55,484 bases of DNA, from NCBI GenBank assembly GCA_003021015.1, contig PXRK01000013.1, positions 1-55,484 of the forward strand. The letters run 5' to 3'. The translations under genes were made by a program, and so were the position numbers. Below the pieces are notes generated by a model, which saw only the letters and a program-made list of their open reading frames with translations, did not search any database and was not told the origin of the DNA. The DNA comes from Halobacteriales archaeon QS_4_66_20. GTDB lineage: Archaea > Halobacteriota > Halobacteria > Halobacteriales > Haloarculaceae. Positions 15,810 to 24,616 of the stretch are shown piece after piece; positions within the stretch are counted from its first letter, which is position 1, and every line of letters begins with the position of its first letter.

Positions 15810-17144
15810 ATGAGCGATACGGAGCTTGCGGTCGTCGAGTTCGTGCTGACGACGCTGGCCTACAACGAGCGGTCGGACCTCGACGCCGACGATCTGCCGC
15901 CCGGGTACCGGGGACCGTTCTGGAGCGAGGGGCGGATCGAGCGACCGCTGTCGGCGACGGCCGAGACGACGGGGGAGGCCACCGGCGTCGCGCGGCCGTG
16001 GGAGGCGATTTCGGGGCTGATGTTCACCGACCACGACGAGTTCTCGGGGTCGCTATCGTTCACCGACCGGGAGATGGCCGAGCAGTGGTACCTCGACCGG
16101 GTCGACGACGAGCGCATCGAGCGCAACCCCACGCTGACTGCCGCATTCGAGGACGAACGCGACGTCGACCTCGACCTGGCCCGCGAGCGCAACCGCCCGG
16201 CCCGCGCCGACCGGGCGTTCATCGACGCCCTCCTCGACGAGTACTTCGACGAGGACGAGGAGGACGAGATGCTCGATCTCGTGGAGGTACGCGCCCCCGA
16301 GGAGATCGAGCAGACGCTGGCCGACATCGTGCTCACTGGCGAGCAGGAGGGCGAGATCCAGAAGATCGTCAAGGCGATCGAGCACCGCGAGTACCTCGCC
16401 AGCATCGGCCTGCGCGAGATCGGCAAGCTGCTGTTCGTCGGCCCGCCGGGCACCGGCAAGACGTCGGTCGCGCGGGCGCTGGCGCGCAAACTCGGCCTGC
16501 CGTTCGTCGAGGTGAAGCTGTCGATGATCACCAGCCAGTACCTCGGTGAGACCGCCAAGAACGTCGACAAGACGTTCGAGGTGGCCAAACGGCTCGCACC
16601 CTGCATCCTGTTCATCGACGAGTTCGACTTCGTCGCCAAAACGCGCTCCAGCGACGAGCACGCCGCGATCAAGCGCGCCGTCAACACGCTGCTGAAGAGC
16701 ATCGACGAGGTGTCGCTGATCCAGGACGAGGTGCTGTTGATCGGCGCCACCAACCACCCGGACGAACTCGACGCGGCAGCCTGGCGGCGCTTCGACGAGA
16801 TCGTCAACTTTCCCAAACCGGACGCTGGGATGCGGGCGGACATCCTGGAGATCGTCACCCGCGAGATGGACATCGTCGACTTCTCGCCGGCGGATCTGGC
16901 CGATATCACCGGGGGCCTGACGGGCAGTGACCTCCGGCTCGTGTTGCGCGAGGCCGTCCTGGAGGCGCTGACCGAGGAGCGGACGACGCTGACCCAGCAG
17001 GACCTGATCGACGCCGTCGAGGACTTCGAGGAACGGGACACCCTGAAGAACCTCGACATGATCGAGGGCGACCACGACGCGCTGGTCGCCGGCGGCGACC
17101 TGTCGGGTGACGGCGGGCACAGTCACGACCACAGCCACGACTGA
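15810..17144 (+). CDS. AAA ATPase with His/Asp-rich tail
   Basis: 444 residues. An acidic N-terminal region (about 1-185) is followed by an AAA module with Walker A GPPGTGKT (211-218), Walker B ILFIDE (266-271), sensor-1 region LIGATNHPD and an AAA lid (ITGGLTGSDLRLVLREAVLEAL). It resembles FtsH/Cdc48-type AAA domains but has no protease or second AAA domain. The C-terminus is GHSHDHSHD, a possible metal-binding tail. It is followed with a one-base overlap by the metallo-hydrolase gene, so the two are likely coexpressed. Probably a remodelling ATPase; client unknown. Confidence 0.85.
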   Translation: MSDTELAVVEFVLTTLAYNERSDLDADDLPPGYRGPFWSEGRIERPLSATAETTGEATGVARPWEAISGLMFTDHDEFSGSLSFTDREMAEQWYLDRVDDERIERNPTLTAAFEDERDVDLDLARERNRPARADRAFIDALLDEYFDEDEEDEMLDLVEVRAPEEIEQTLADIVLTGEQEGEIQKIVKAIEHREYLASIGLREIGKLLFVGPPGTGKTSVARALARKLGLPFVEVKLSMITSQYLGETAKNVDKTFEVAKRLAPCILFIDEFDFVAKTRSSDEHAAIKRAVNTLLKSIDEVSLIQDEVLLIGATNHPDELDAAAWRRFDEIVNFPKPDAGMRADILEIVTREMDIVDFSPADLADITGGLTGSDLRLVLREAVLEALTEERTTLTQQDLIDAVEDFEERDTLKNLDMIEGDHDALVAGGDLSGDGGHSHDHSHD

Positions 17145-18028
17145 TGGAGGTGACGCTGCTGGGAACGGGCGACACGACCGGGACGCCGACGGTCGGCTGT
17201 GACTGCGAGACGTGCCGGCGCGCCGGCGACCCCGGCGACGAGTTGCGCGAGCGCCTCCGCGAGCGCGGCGCGACCATCACCGACGCCGGCGGCGTCGAGC
17301 GGACCCGCTTCTCGGTGCACGTCCGCAACGACCGGACGGACGAGTCGCTGCTGGTGGATTTCAGTCCCGACTTCCGCCAGCAGTTCCTCCGGGAGGGCGT
17401 GCCGCTGCCCGACGCCGGCATCGTCACGCACGTCCACTTCGACCACCTCGACGGGCTGGGCAACTGCTTCCGGCTGTTCGACGAGTTGACCGTCCACGCG
17501 GCCGACGAGACCGACCCCGTGACCGGCGAGAGCGTCGCCGGCACCGTCGCGAGCGACTACGCCTACCTCGATCAGCTGACGATCCAGCCCCAGACGCCCC
17601 ACGAGCCGTTCGAGACCTGCGGGTTCGAGGTGACGCTGCTCCCGGTCGACCACCCGCCACTCCTGTGCTACGGGCTCGTAATCGAGGAACCGGAAACCGG
17701 CGCGAAACTCTCGATTACGGGCGACACCAGCTACGACGTTCCCGAGGCCTCACGCGAGGCGCTCGCAGATCCGGACCTGCTGCTTGCGGACGGCATCGTG
17801 CCGGCGGAGCTGTGCGTCCACCACCCGAAAGGCGGCGCCCACCACAACGAGCATGGCGTGCCCCGGACGTTCGGCACCAAGCACATGACCCGCGAGGGGG
17901 CGCTCGCGATGGCCGAGGACCTCGACGCGAATGAGACACGGCTGGTCCACGTCGCTCACTACTACCCCGCAGACGAGGCGTTCGCGGAGCCGCTCGCCTG
18001 GGACGGCGAGCGCTACGAGCTGTCCTGA
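17144..18028 (+). CDS. Metallo-beta-lactamase-fold hydrolase, PhnP-like
   Basis: 294 residues. Metal-binding motif HVHFDH (His96, His98, Asp100, His101) and later ligands in VDHPP, ITGDTSYD and HVAHYYP. An N-terminal CDCETC (Cys19-Cys24) matches the structural zinc Cys cluster of PhnP-type phosphodiesterases (GTPTVGCDCETC is typical). Family members hydrolyse small phosphodiesters or cyclic phosphates. It overlaps the AAA gene stop by one base. A Gly/His-rich insert (HHPKGGAHHNEHG) is unusual for PhnP. Confidence 0.8.
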   Translation: MEVTLLGTGDTTGTPTVGCDCETCRRAGDPGDELRERLRERGATITDAGGVERTRFSVHVRNDRTDESLLVDFSPDFRQQFLREGVPLPDAGIVTHVHFDHLDGLGNCFRLFDELTVHAADETDPVTGESVAGTVASDYAYLDQLTIQPQTPHEPFETCGFEVTLLPVDHPPLLCYGLVIEEPETGAKLSITGDTSYDVPEASREALADPDLLLADGIVPAELCVHHPKGGAHHNEHGVPRTFGTKHMTREGALAMAEDLDANETRLVHVAHYYPADEAFAEPLAWDGERYELS

Positions 18029-18082
18029 CACTCGGCGTCGGACAGCCAGACCAGCAGCCCGTTCTGAGCGTGCATCCGGTTT
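18029..18082 (-). pseudogene. Duplicated fragment of the argF 3' end
   Basis: 54 bases match the real argF tail at 18173-18226 at about 51 positions, in the same orientation, 144 bases away. They read NRMHAQNGLLVWLSDAE, but the stop codon has changed to TGT. The intervening 90 bases hold sequence absent from argF. This is a relic of an insertion or duplication event at the end of the arginine operon. Confidence 0.75.
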
Positions 18083-18171
18083 TGCGGCCACCTTTTTCTC
18101 CTCGGGTGCCTCGCCGTGCTCGGCACCGCTCGTCGAAAAAGCTGGACCAAAAAGCGCCTCGTTCGCTGCGC

Positions 18172-19053
18172 TCACTCGGCGTCGGACAACCAGACCAGCA
18201 GGCCGTTCTGGGCGTGCATCCGGTTCTCCGCCTGGTCCCAGACGATGGCGTTGTCGCTTTCGAGCACGTCGTCGGTTATCTCCTCGCCGCGGTGGGCGGG
18301 CAGGCAGTGCATCACCGGGCGGTCGCTGACGAGGTCGGCCGTCACCTGGAACCCGTCGAAATCGCGGAGCTTCTCCTCGCGCTCGTCTTCCTGGCCCATG
18401 CTGACCCAGACGTCCGTGTAGACGACGTCCGCGTCCGCGACCGCAGCCTCTGGGTCGGTCGTCTCCGCGGGCGGGTTGCCCAGCGCGGCCGCGCGCTTGC
18501 GTACGCCGTCGTCGATTTCGTAGCCCTCCGGCGTCGCGACCGTCAGGTCGATGTCGGTCATCGCCGCGCCGAGGACGAACGACTGACAGACGTTGTTGCC
18601 GTCGCCGACCCAGGCGACGTCGACGCCGAAGCCGCCGAACTGTTCGTGGATGGTCAGCAGGTCCGCCAGCGTCTGGCAGGGGTGGGCGTCGTCGGTCAGC
18701 CCGTTGATCACCGGGACGGTCGCGTACTCGCCGAGTTCGACGACATCGGCGTGGTCGAACAGCCGCGCCATGATGAAGTCGACGTACCGCGACACTGCGC
18801 GGGCGGTGTCCCTGATCGGTTCGCCGTGGCCCAGGTGGATGTCCTCGGGGCCGAGGAAGACGGCGTGCCCGTCGAGCTGGGTCATCCCCGTCTCGAAGGA
18901 CACCCGCGTCCGCGTCGAGGGTTTCTCGAAGATCATCGCGAGCGTCCGGGTGGTCAGCGACGGCGCCTCGCGGCCCGCCTTGATGGCGGCGGCGCGGTCG
19001 AGCACGGCGTGCAGTTCCTCCGGCGTGAGATCGTCAACGTCGAGTATGTTCAT
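18172..19053 (-). CDS. argF: Ornithine carbamoyltransferase
   Basis: 293 residues, the normal length. Carbamoyl-phosphate motif EKPSTRTRVSFE (about 43-54), catalytic region HPCQTLADLLTI, and ornithine-side motif MHCLPAHRGEEIT. Converts ornithine and carbamoyl phosphate to citrulline. The ATG overlaps the stop of the upstream deacylase gene by 4 bases. It is the last gene of the cluster, with a broken duplicate of its tail just beyond. Confidence 0.95.
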   Translation of the reverse strand: MNILDVDDLTPEELHAVLDRAAAIKAGREAPSLTTRTLAMIFEKPSTRTRVSFETGMTQLDGHAVFLGPEDIHLGHGEPIRDTARAVSRYVDFIMARLFDHADVVELGEYATVPVINGLTDDAHPCQTLADLLTIHEQFGGFGVDVAWVGDGNNVCQSFVLGAAMTDIDLTVATPEGYEIDDGVRKRAAALGNPPAETTDPEAAVADADVVYTDVWVSMGQEDEREEKLRDFDGFQVTADLVSDRPVMHCLPAHRGEEITDDVLESDNAIVWDQAENRMHAQNGLLVWLSDAE

Positions 19054-20123
19054 GCTTCCTCCAGGAGGCGTTCGCTTGCAGTTTCGAGGACGGCCACGGC
19101 GCGGTCGTACTCCGGGAGCAGGAGGTGTTCCCGCGGCGTGTGATCGAGCGACGAGTCGCCGGGGCCATAGGTGACCATCGGGCAGTCCCAGTGGTCGGCG
19201 AACACGTTCATGTCGCTGGTGCCGGTCTTGCGCAACAGTCGGGGCTCGCCGTCCTGCCCCCGGATCGCCGCGCGGAACGCCCGCGCGACGGGCGTCCGGG
19301 GGCTCTGCAGGGTCGGCTCGACCCTGTCGAACCAGTTGACGGTGCCGCCCTCCAGGCAGCCGTCGGCGATCTCGCGGACCTGGTCGGCGGTGTACTCCGG
19401 CGGCACCCGGAGCTGGACGTCCATCGTCGCCTCGACGGAGTGGCCGTCGTCGGAGATGCCGCCCTCGAAGCTGATCGGCTTCGTGGTGACGCGCTCGAAG
19501 ACGGGCTCCCAGTCGTCGGGGTCGAACGCCGCCTCGACGCGGTCCCACCAGTCCATCGCGTCCTGGATGGCGTTGTTCTCCGGGCGCGAGGAGTGGCCCG
19601 ACTCCGAGGTGGCGACGTAGGTGCCGCCGAGCAGCCCCCGGTAGCCCAGCGTGATCCCGTCCCAGCCCGACGGCTCGCCGTTGACGACGGTGTCGGGCTC
19701 GCCCTCGCGGTCGTCGACGGCGTAGCGGCTCCCACGCGAGTCGACCTCCTCGCCGACGACTGCCAGGAAGCTCGCACCCGTCCGGACCGCGGCGACGGCC
19801 ATCGCCGACAGCGAGCCTTTCGCGTCGACGCTGCCCCGGCCCCACAGCGCCCGCTCGCCGTCGTCGGTCTCCTCGATGCGGACGGGAATCTCGCCGGGGA
19901 CGGTGTCGATGTGGGAGGTCAGCAGGACGCCGTCGTCGGCCGGCGCGCGGACGTTGCCGGCGTCGTCGATCCACACCTCGCGGTCGTGCGCCTCGAAAAA
20001 CGCCGCCAGGCGGACCGCGCAGTTGCCCTCGTTGCCCGTGACCGATGGCGTCTCGACGAGGTCGAACAGCAGCTCGCGGGCCTCGTCGTCGTCCGCCGTG
20101 AGCTGTTCGCCGTAACTCGTCAT
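19050..20123 (-). CDS. lysK: [LysW]-ornithine/lysine hydrolase
   Basis: 357 residues of the M20 metallopeptidase family: metal ligands in SHIDTVPG (about 69) and GRGSVDAKGS, catalytic Glu pair in VVGEEVDSRG, and a late His in SLDHTPRE. In organisms using the LysW carrier it releases ornithine (or lysine) from the carrier, replacing ArgE. Its position between argD and argF fits ornithine release. A Shine-Dalgarno-like GGAGGG precedes the ATG at 20123. Confidence 0.9.
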   Translation of the reverse strand: MTSYGEQLTADDDEARELLFDLVETPSVTGNEGNCAVRLAAFFEAHDREVWIDDAGNVRAPADDGVLLTSHIDTVPGEIPVRIEETDDGERALWGRGSVDAKGSLSAMAVAAVRTGASFLAVVGEEVDSRGSRYAVDDREGEPDTVVNGEPSGWDGITLGYRGLLGGTYVATSESGHSSRPENNAIQDAMDWWDRVEAAFDPDDWEPVFERVTTKPISFEGGISDDGHSVEATMDVQLRVPPEYTADQVREIADGCLEGGTVNWFDRVEPTLQSPRTPVARAFRAAIRGQDGEPRLLRKTGTSDMNVFADHWDCPMVTYGPGDSSLDHTPREHLLLPEYDRAVAVLETASERLLEEA

Positions 20124-20142
20124 TCGCGTCCCTCCAGTTCGA

Positions 20143-21270
20143 TCATGTGATCACCTCGGCGAGCGCGTCGACGGCGCGGTCGACGTGGGTTTCCTCGATT
20201 ACGAGCGGCGGCAGGAACCGGACGACGGTCCGGCCGGCGGGCAGCGCGAGGATCTGGTGGTTAATGGCGAGGTCCCGCAGGACGCCGTTGGCGCTGCGTC
20301 CGACCTCGATCCCGATCATCAGCCCCTCGCCGCGGACATCCCGCACCTCCTCGCCGAGTTCGCGCTCGACACGGTCGCGCAGGTACGCGCCCGTCTCGGC
20401 GGCGTGTTCCGGGATCCCCTCCTCGCGGATCGTCGAGACGGTCGCGTTCGCGGCGGCGGCGATCACGGGGTTGCCGCCGAACGTTGAGGCGTGGTTGCCG
20501 TAGTCCTCGGCGATCCAGTCCCGGCACAGCGTCGCGCCGATCGGCAGCCCGTTGGCCAGCCCCTTGGCGCTGGTGACGATGTCCGGGACGACGCCCGTGC
20601 GCTGGCTGTCCCACAGCCGGCCGGTCCGGCCCAGCCCGGTCTGGATCTCGTCGAAAATCAGCGACGCGCCGACCGCCTCGGTCGCCTCGCGCGCCGTCTC
20701 CAGGAACTCCGTCGTCGCGGGGTTGATGCCGCCCTCGCCCTGGATCGGCTCCAGCAGCACCGCGGCCGTATCGTCGTCGACCGCTGCCGCGAGCGCCTCG
20801 CTGTCGTTGTACGCCACGAACTCGACGTCCTCGAGCAGCGGCTCGTACTGTTTCTTGTACTTGTTCTTCCAGGTCAGCGACAGCGAGCCCATCGTGCGGC
20901 CGTGGAACGCCCGCATGCAGGCGACGAACTTCGCGTTGCCCGTCGCCGACCGCGAGAACTTCAGCGCCGCCTCGACGGCCTCGGTCCCGGAGTTACAGAG
21001 CCAGACGTTGTCGATGTCCCCGGGGGCGGCGTCGGCGAGCGTCCCGTACAGCTCCTCGCGGACCCCGACCGGGTACGTCGCCTGCACGTACGTCAGCTTC
21101 GAGAGCTGGTCGTGAATGGCGCCTTTCACGCGGTCGTGGTCGTGGCCGAGCGGGACGCAGGCGTAGCTCCCGCCCAGGTCGAGGTACTCCGTCCCGTCGT
21201 CGTCGGTCATGTACACGCCGTCGCCCGACTCGATCCGGATCGGTTTCTTGCTGTAGACGAAGTCGCTCAT
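20143..21270 (-). CDS. argD: Acetylornithine/[LysW]-aminoadipate semialdehyde aminotransferase
   Basis: 375 residues, class III PLP aminotransferase. Motifs: NSGTEAVEAALKFSRSATG (phosphate cradle), IFDEIQTGLGRTG (Asp contacting the PLP ring nitrogen) and the PLP-lysine in SAKGLANGLPIGA. Transaminates the LysW-bound semialdehyde. The ATG overlaps the argB stop by 4 bases. The frame is open upstream inside argB, but the family N-terminus is SDFVYSKKPIRIESG, so the start at 21270 is secure. Confidence 0.93.
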   Translation of the reverse strand: MSDFVYSKKPIRIESGDGVYMTDDDGTEYLDLGGSYACVPLGHDHDRVKGAIHDQLSKLTYVQATYPVGVREELYGTLADAAPGDIDNVWLCNSGTEAVEAALKFSRSATGNAKFVACMRAFHGRTMGSLSLTWKNKYKKQYEPLLEDVEFVAYNDSEALAAAVDDDTAAVLLEPIQGEGGINPATTEFLETAREATEAVGASLIFDEIQTGLGRTGRLWDSQRTGVVPDIVTSAKGLANGLPIGATLCRDWIAEDYGNHASTFGGNPVIAAAANATVSTIREEGIPEHAAETGAYLRDRVERELGEEVRDVRGEGLMIGIEVGRSANGVLRDLAINHQILALPAGRTVVRFLPPLVIEETHVDRAVDALAEVIT

Positions 21271-22112
21271 GCTGTATCGACCTCCAGCGCGCCCTGCTGG
21301 ATGTGTGTTCCGCTTCCCTCCAGCGCCGCTGTCACCGGCGCCTCGGCGTTCGCGTCCGCGACGACTACCTCGGCGGCGCCGCCGGTCAGCGCCTCCTCGG
21401 CGGCCATCAGCTTCCGGGCCATGAACCCCGCCGCGGCCGCCTCGACCTCCTCCCACTCCGCGGCTGTCTCGACGGTCTCGAACAGCGTCGCGGGGTCGTC
21501 GGGGTCGGCGAGGATGCCCGGCACGTCCGTCAGGAGGACGAGCGTCGCATCGAGCGCCCCGGCGATCACCGCCGCGGCGCGGTCGGCGTCCGTGTTGACC
21601 GGCGTCATCGCCCGGTCGTCCTCGATGCCGGCCATCGGCGGGCTGCAGACGGGCGTGTACCCCTCGGCGAGCAGCGAATCCAGGAGCCCGTCGTTGACCG
21701 CCTTCGGCGTGCCGGAGTGATCGCCCCGGCGGATCTTCTTTTTTCCGTCCTCGACGACCCGCACTGCCGAGGTCCGCGGCCCCTCCAGGAGGCCGCCGTC
21801 GACACCCGACAGCCCGACGGCGTCGACGCCGGTGGTCCGGAGCGAGGCGACCAGCTGCGTGTTCACGCGCCCGGCCAGCACCATCTCGAACACCTCCATC
21901 GTCTCCGCGTCGGTGAACCGACCGACGACGCCGTCGGGCGTCTCGACGTACTCGGGCTCGATCCCGAGGCGGTCGAGCGCGTCGTCGACGGCCGTCGAGC
22001 CGCCATGCGTGACCACGACATCCTCGCCGTCCGCGACGATCGAGGCGATGTCGGCGATGGCACCGGCGGGATCGACCGCGCGCGCACCGCCGATCTTGAC
22101 GACGACCGTCAT
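21267..22112 (-). CDS. argB: [LysW]-glutamate/aminoadipate kinase
   Basis: 281 residues, amino acid kinase family: phosphate-binding KIGGARAVD at the N-terminus, THGGSTAVDD, and NTDADRAAAVIAGALDA for substrate and ATP. Phosphorylates the LysW-bound glutamate side chain. The ATG at 22112 (MTVVVKIGG) is chosen over an upstream in-frame ATG at 22163, which would overlap argC and add 17 non-homologous residues. Confidence 0.93.
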   Translation of the reverse strand: MTVVVKIGGARAVDPAGAIADIASIVADGEDVVVTHGGSTAVDDALDRLGIEPEYVETPDGVVGRFTDAETMEVFEMVLAGRVNTQLVASLRTTGVDAVGLSGVDGGLLEGPRTSAVRVVEDGKKKIRRGDHSGTPKAVNDGLLDSLLAEGYTPVCSPPMAGIEDDRAMTPVNTDADRAAAVIAGALDATLVLLTDVPGILADPDDPATLFETVETAAEWEEVEAAAAGFMARKLMAAEEALTGGAAEVVVADANAEAPVTAALEGSGTHIQQGALEVDTA

Positions 22113-22152
22113 CGGGTGGCACCTCCCACCCTCGCGCTCGACGTGTTCGCGC

Positions 22153-23190
22153 TCATGGCGCACCCACGGGGTGGAGACCCCTGAACGTCAGGCCAGCAGT
22201 CTCGTCGATGCCGAGCGCGACGTTTGCGGCGTGGACAGCCTGGCCGGCAGCGCCTTTCATCACGTTGTCGATCGCCGAGAAGGCGACGATCCGGCGGTTC
22301 CCGGGGTCGAGTTCGAACCCGACCTCGGCGCGGTTCGTCCCCGCGACTGCCTTGGGTTCGGGGTAGCGGTACACCCCGCCGCCGCCGGCTACGAGGTCGA
22401 CGAACGGCTCGTCCTCGTAGCTGCCGCGGTAGGCGCCCCAGAGGTCGCCCTTCGAGACGGGCTCCCCGGGGAAGACGTGGCAGGTCGCCGACGCGCCGCG
22501 GGTCATGTCGACCGCGTGGACGGTAAACGAGACGTCCAGCCCCAGGTACGCGCCGATCTCGGCCTCGTGTCTGTGACCGGTCGGTGCGTACGGGCGGACG
22601 ACGCCCGAGCGTTCGGGGTGGGAGGCCGCCTCGCTGCCGCCGGCGCCGCCCTCGCTGGAGCCGACCTTGAGGTCGACGACGATCCGTTCGTCGCCGTCCA
22701 GAATCCCGTCCTCGACCAGCGGCAGCAGGCCCAGGATCGTCGCCGTGGCGTTGCAGCCGCCGGAAGCGATCAGGTCGGCACCGGCCAGTTCCTCGCGGTC
22801 GAGTTCCGGCAGCGCGTACACCGCGTCGTCGAGCAGCTCCGGCCGCTTGTGGCCGTCGTACCACTCGTCGTAGCCGTCCTCGCTGGGCAGGCGGAAGTCC
22901 GCGGAGAGATCCACGACGGTATCCGCCGCGTCCCGGTAGCGGTCGATCTCGGTCATCGAGACGCCGTGTGGCGTCGCCGCGAACAGGACGTCGACGGAGT
23001 CGAGTTCTTCGGGGCTGGAGAAGCGCAGCTCGAGATCCCGGAGGTTCGGGTGGACGTAGCCGACGGTCTTGCCGTCTTTCGAGCGACTCGTCGCCTGGAC
23101 GAGGTCGAACTCGGGGTGGTTCGCGAGCAGGCGGAGCAGTTCGCCGCCCCCGAACCCGCTCGCGCCGACGACGCTCGCGGTGTAGGTCAT
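22153..23190 (-). CDS. argC: [LysW]-glutamyl/aminoadipyl phosphate reductase
   Basis: 345 residues. NADP-binding GASGFGGGELLRLL at the N-terminus and catalytic Cys in ASGGCNATATILGL. The insertion GSSEGGAGGSEAASHPERSG is typical of the LysY-like branch. Reduces the acyl phosphate on LysW to the semialdehyde. A tiny MSHREAE frame lies directly before it, next to the element that separates it from argX. Confidence 0.93.
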   Translation of the reverse strand: MTYTASVVGASGFGGGELLRLLANHPEFDLVQATSRSKDGKTVGYVHPNLRDLELRFSSPEELDSVDVLFAATPHGVSMTEIDRYRDAADTVVDLSADFRLPSEDGYDEWYDGHKRPELLDDAVYALPELDREELAGADLIASGGCNATATILGLLPLVEDGILDGDERIVVDLKVGSSEGGAGGSEAASHPERSGVVRPYAPTGHRHEAEIGAYLGLDVSFTVHAVDMTRGASATCHVFPGEPVSKGDLWGAYRGSYEDEPFVDLVAGGGGVYRYPEPKAVAGTNRAEVGFELDPGNRRIVAFSAIDNVMKGAAGQAVHAANVALGIDETAGLTFRGLHPVGAP

Positions 23191-23212
23191 CCTATTCGGC
23201 CTCCCGGTGGCT

Positions 23213-23325
23213 CATACTGCCGGACGTGATTCCGTTCCCACCCGGATAGCGCTCAGCATCTGAGACAACCGAAACCCCCAGTCCGAGCATCACTTGGAGT
23301 AACATAGTCACGTCCGGCAGTATCA
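23213..23325. repeat. ~110-bp inverted-repeat element between argX and argC
   Basis: Ends ATACTGCCGGACGTGATT (from 23214) and AGTCACGTCCGGCAGTAT form an inverted repeat of about 18 bases with one mismatch. The element sits inside the arginine operon and its outer TGATAC overlaps the argX stop codon. I see no clean target-site duplication. Confidence 0.85.
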
Positions 23326-24222
23326 TGAGTGTGCCCCGACGCTGGGCTCGGTCTGCGAGCGCTCCTCGTCGACGGTCGCCTCCAGCCAGTCGACGACCGC
23401 CCCGGGGACGTCGAGGTCGACGGTGCCGTTCAGCGCCTTGAACTCGACGGTGTGGTTGACCTCGTGGACCGTGTAGCCCGGCCCGTCCTCGCCTTCGAGT
23501 TCCATCAGGTCGACGCCCAGCAGGCCGCCGCCGACCGCCTCGCACGCCTCCGCGACGATCGCTTTCGCCTCGTCGTCGAGTTCGAACCCGGCGGTGTCGG
23601 CGTCCTTGGCGGCGTTGGTCAGCCAGTGGTCGGAGTGGCGGACCATCGCGGCGATCGGCTCGCCGTCGGCCGCCAGCACACGGACGTCACGGCCCGGCTT
23701 CTCGACGAACTCCTGGACGTAAAACACCTTGTGCTCGTAATGGCCCAGCGTCTCCTTGTGCTCGAAAATCGCCTCCGCGGCCGAGCGGGAGTCGATCTTT
23801 GCCATCAGCCGCCCCCAGGAACCGACGACGGGCTTCAGCACGCAGGGGTAGCCAAAGCGCTCGACGATCTCCAGGGCGGCGTCGCTCGTGAACGCGACCT
23901 CCGTCCGGGGAGTCGGGACGCCCGCGCCTGCCAGCGTGAGGCTGTTGTTGACCTTGTCGGCGCACACCTCGGCGGTCTCCGGGCTGTTCACGACTGGGAT
24001 GCCGTACGCGTCCAGGTACCGGGTGGCGTACAGGCTCCGGCTGGTCGCCAGGCAGCGGTCCAGTACGACGTCAACGTCCTCGAACGCGGCCGGCGGCTCG
24101 GTCAGCCCGAACGACAGCTTGCGGACGTCGAGTTTCTCGACCGTGTGCCCGCGGTCGCGCAGCTCCGCGAGCAGGAGCTTCTCGTCTTTGCGGATGCGCG
24201 AGTACAGGATTCCGACGTTCAT
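23323..24222 (-). CDS. argX: Glutamate/aminoadipate--[LysW] ligase
   Basis: 299 residues, ATP-grasp RimK-like fold: VVLDRCLATSRSLYATRYLD, the ATP-binding KPVVGSWGRLMAK and metal ligands in HEVNHTVEFK. Attaches glutamate (or aminoadipate) to the LysW C-terminal Glu. The motif GTVDLDVPGAVVDWL is close to the end. Its TGA stop is followed directly by the inverted-repeat element. The partner lysW lies 30 bases upstream. Confidence 0.93.
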   Translation of the reverse strand: MNVGILYSRIRKDEKLLLAELRDRGHTVEKLDVRKLSFGLTEPPAAFEDVDVVLDRCLATSRSLYATRYLDAYGIPVVNSPETAEVCADKVNNSLTLAGAGVPTPRTEVAFTSDAALEIVERFGYPCVLKPVVGSWGRLMAKIDSRSAAEAIFEHKETLGHYEHKVFYVQEFVEKPGRDVRVLAADGEPIAAMVRHSDHWLTNAAKDADTAGFELDDEAKAIVAEACEAVGGGLLGVDLMELEGEDGPGYTVHEVNHTVEFKALNGTVDLDVPGAVVDWLEATVDEERSQTEPSVGAHS

Positions 24223-24252
24223 CGTGTGCTCCTGGCCCCCTCGATCACGCGA

Positions 24253-24417
24253 TCACTCACCCCAGTCTTCCTCCAGCTCGGGCGCTGTCTCCAGGCTCAC
24301 CGGCTCCGTGTCGACGACTTCCAGCTCCGCACCGCAGGTGCCACAGTCGACGATCTCTCCGACTTCGAGCGCCTCGTGCAGGGTCAGGTCCGCCCCGCAC
24401 TCGATGCAGTCTGCCAT
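24253..24417 (-). CDS. lysW: LysW amino-group carrier protein
   Basis: 54 residues. It has zinc-knuckle cysteines CIECG (4-8) and CGTCG, an acidic body and the invariant C-terminal EDWGE whose terminal Glu gamma-carboxyl carries the substrate through the pathway. A GAGGAG Shine-Dalgarno-like sequence lies just before the ATG. It is the first gene of the lysW-argXCBD-lysK-argF run. Confidence 0.95.
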   Translation of the reverse strand: MADCIECGADLTLHEALEVGEIVDCGTCGAELEVVDTEPVSLETAPELEEDWGE

Positions 24418-24444
24418 TGTACTCCTCTCTCACCGCTACACCCA

Positions 24445-24450
24445 CTTAAA
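24445..24450 (-). promoter_or_regulatory. TATA box before lysW
   Basis: Reverse-strand TTTAAG centred 30 bases before the lysW ATG, preceded by an AT-rich stretch (GTATTATAC on the reverse strand). The spacing suggests an almost leaderless lysW transcript, separate from argGH. Confidence 0.5.
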
Positions 24451-24524
24451 TTCGTCGAAAGTATAATACGAATTAAATGACGCAGTATCGGCTAAGAACG
24501 TCGAACACCACCAGAACTACCGTA

Positions 24525-24572
24525 TTCTGATTTCTCATATCAGAACTGAGTACGATCCCCCCGCGGGGATCG
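24525..24572. repeat. Two adjacent stem-loops between argH and lysW
   Basis: TTCTGAT/ATCAGAA with a 7-base loop (24525-24545) and CGATCCCC/GGGGATCG with a CCGC loop (24553-24572). They may end argGH transcription or mark a regulatory site before lysW. No long U-run follows either arm. Confidence 0.5.
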
Positions 24573-24616
24573 TGGGATCGGTCGAGGTGGCCGTGGCGCC
24601 GCGTGCCGTTCCACAG

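Noticed and set aside
18070..20150. Long rightward open frames across argF, lysK and argD
   Set aside because: Antisense shadows of GC-rich genes; translations are low-complexity Arg, Asp and Val strings.
23213..23325. CRISPR-like reading of the repeated ends
   Set aside because: The repeats are inverted pairs 110 bases apart and dispersed, not direct repeats with regular spacers, and no cas gene is present.
23192..23545. Frame crossing the element between argX and argC
   Set aside because: It runs through the repeat and ends in a seven-codon MSHREAE that precedes argC; no domain is recognisable.
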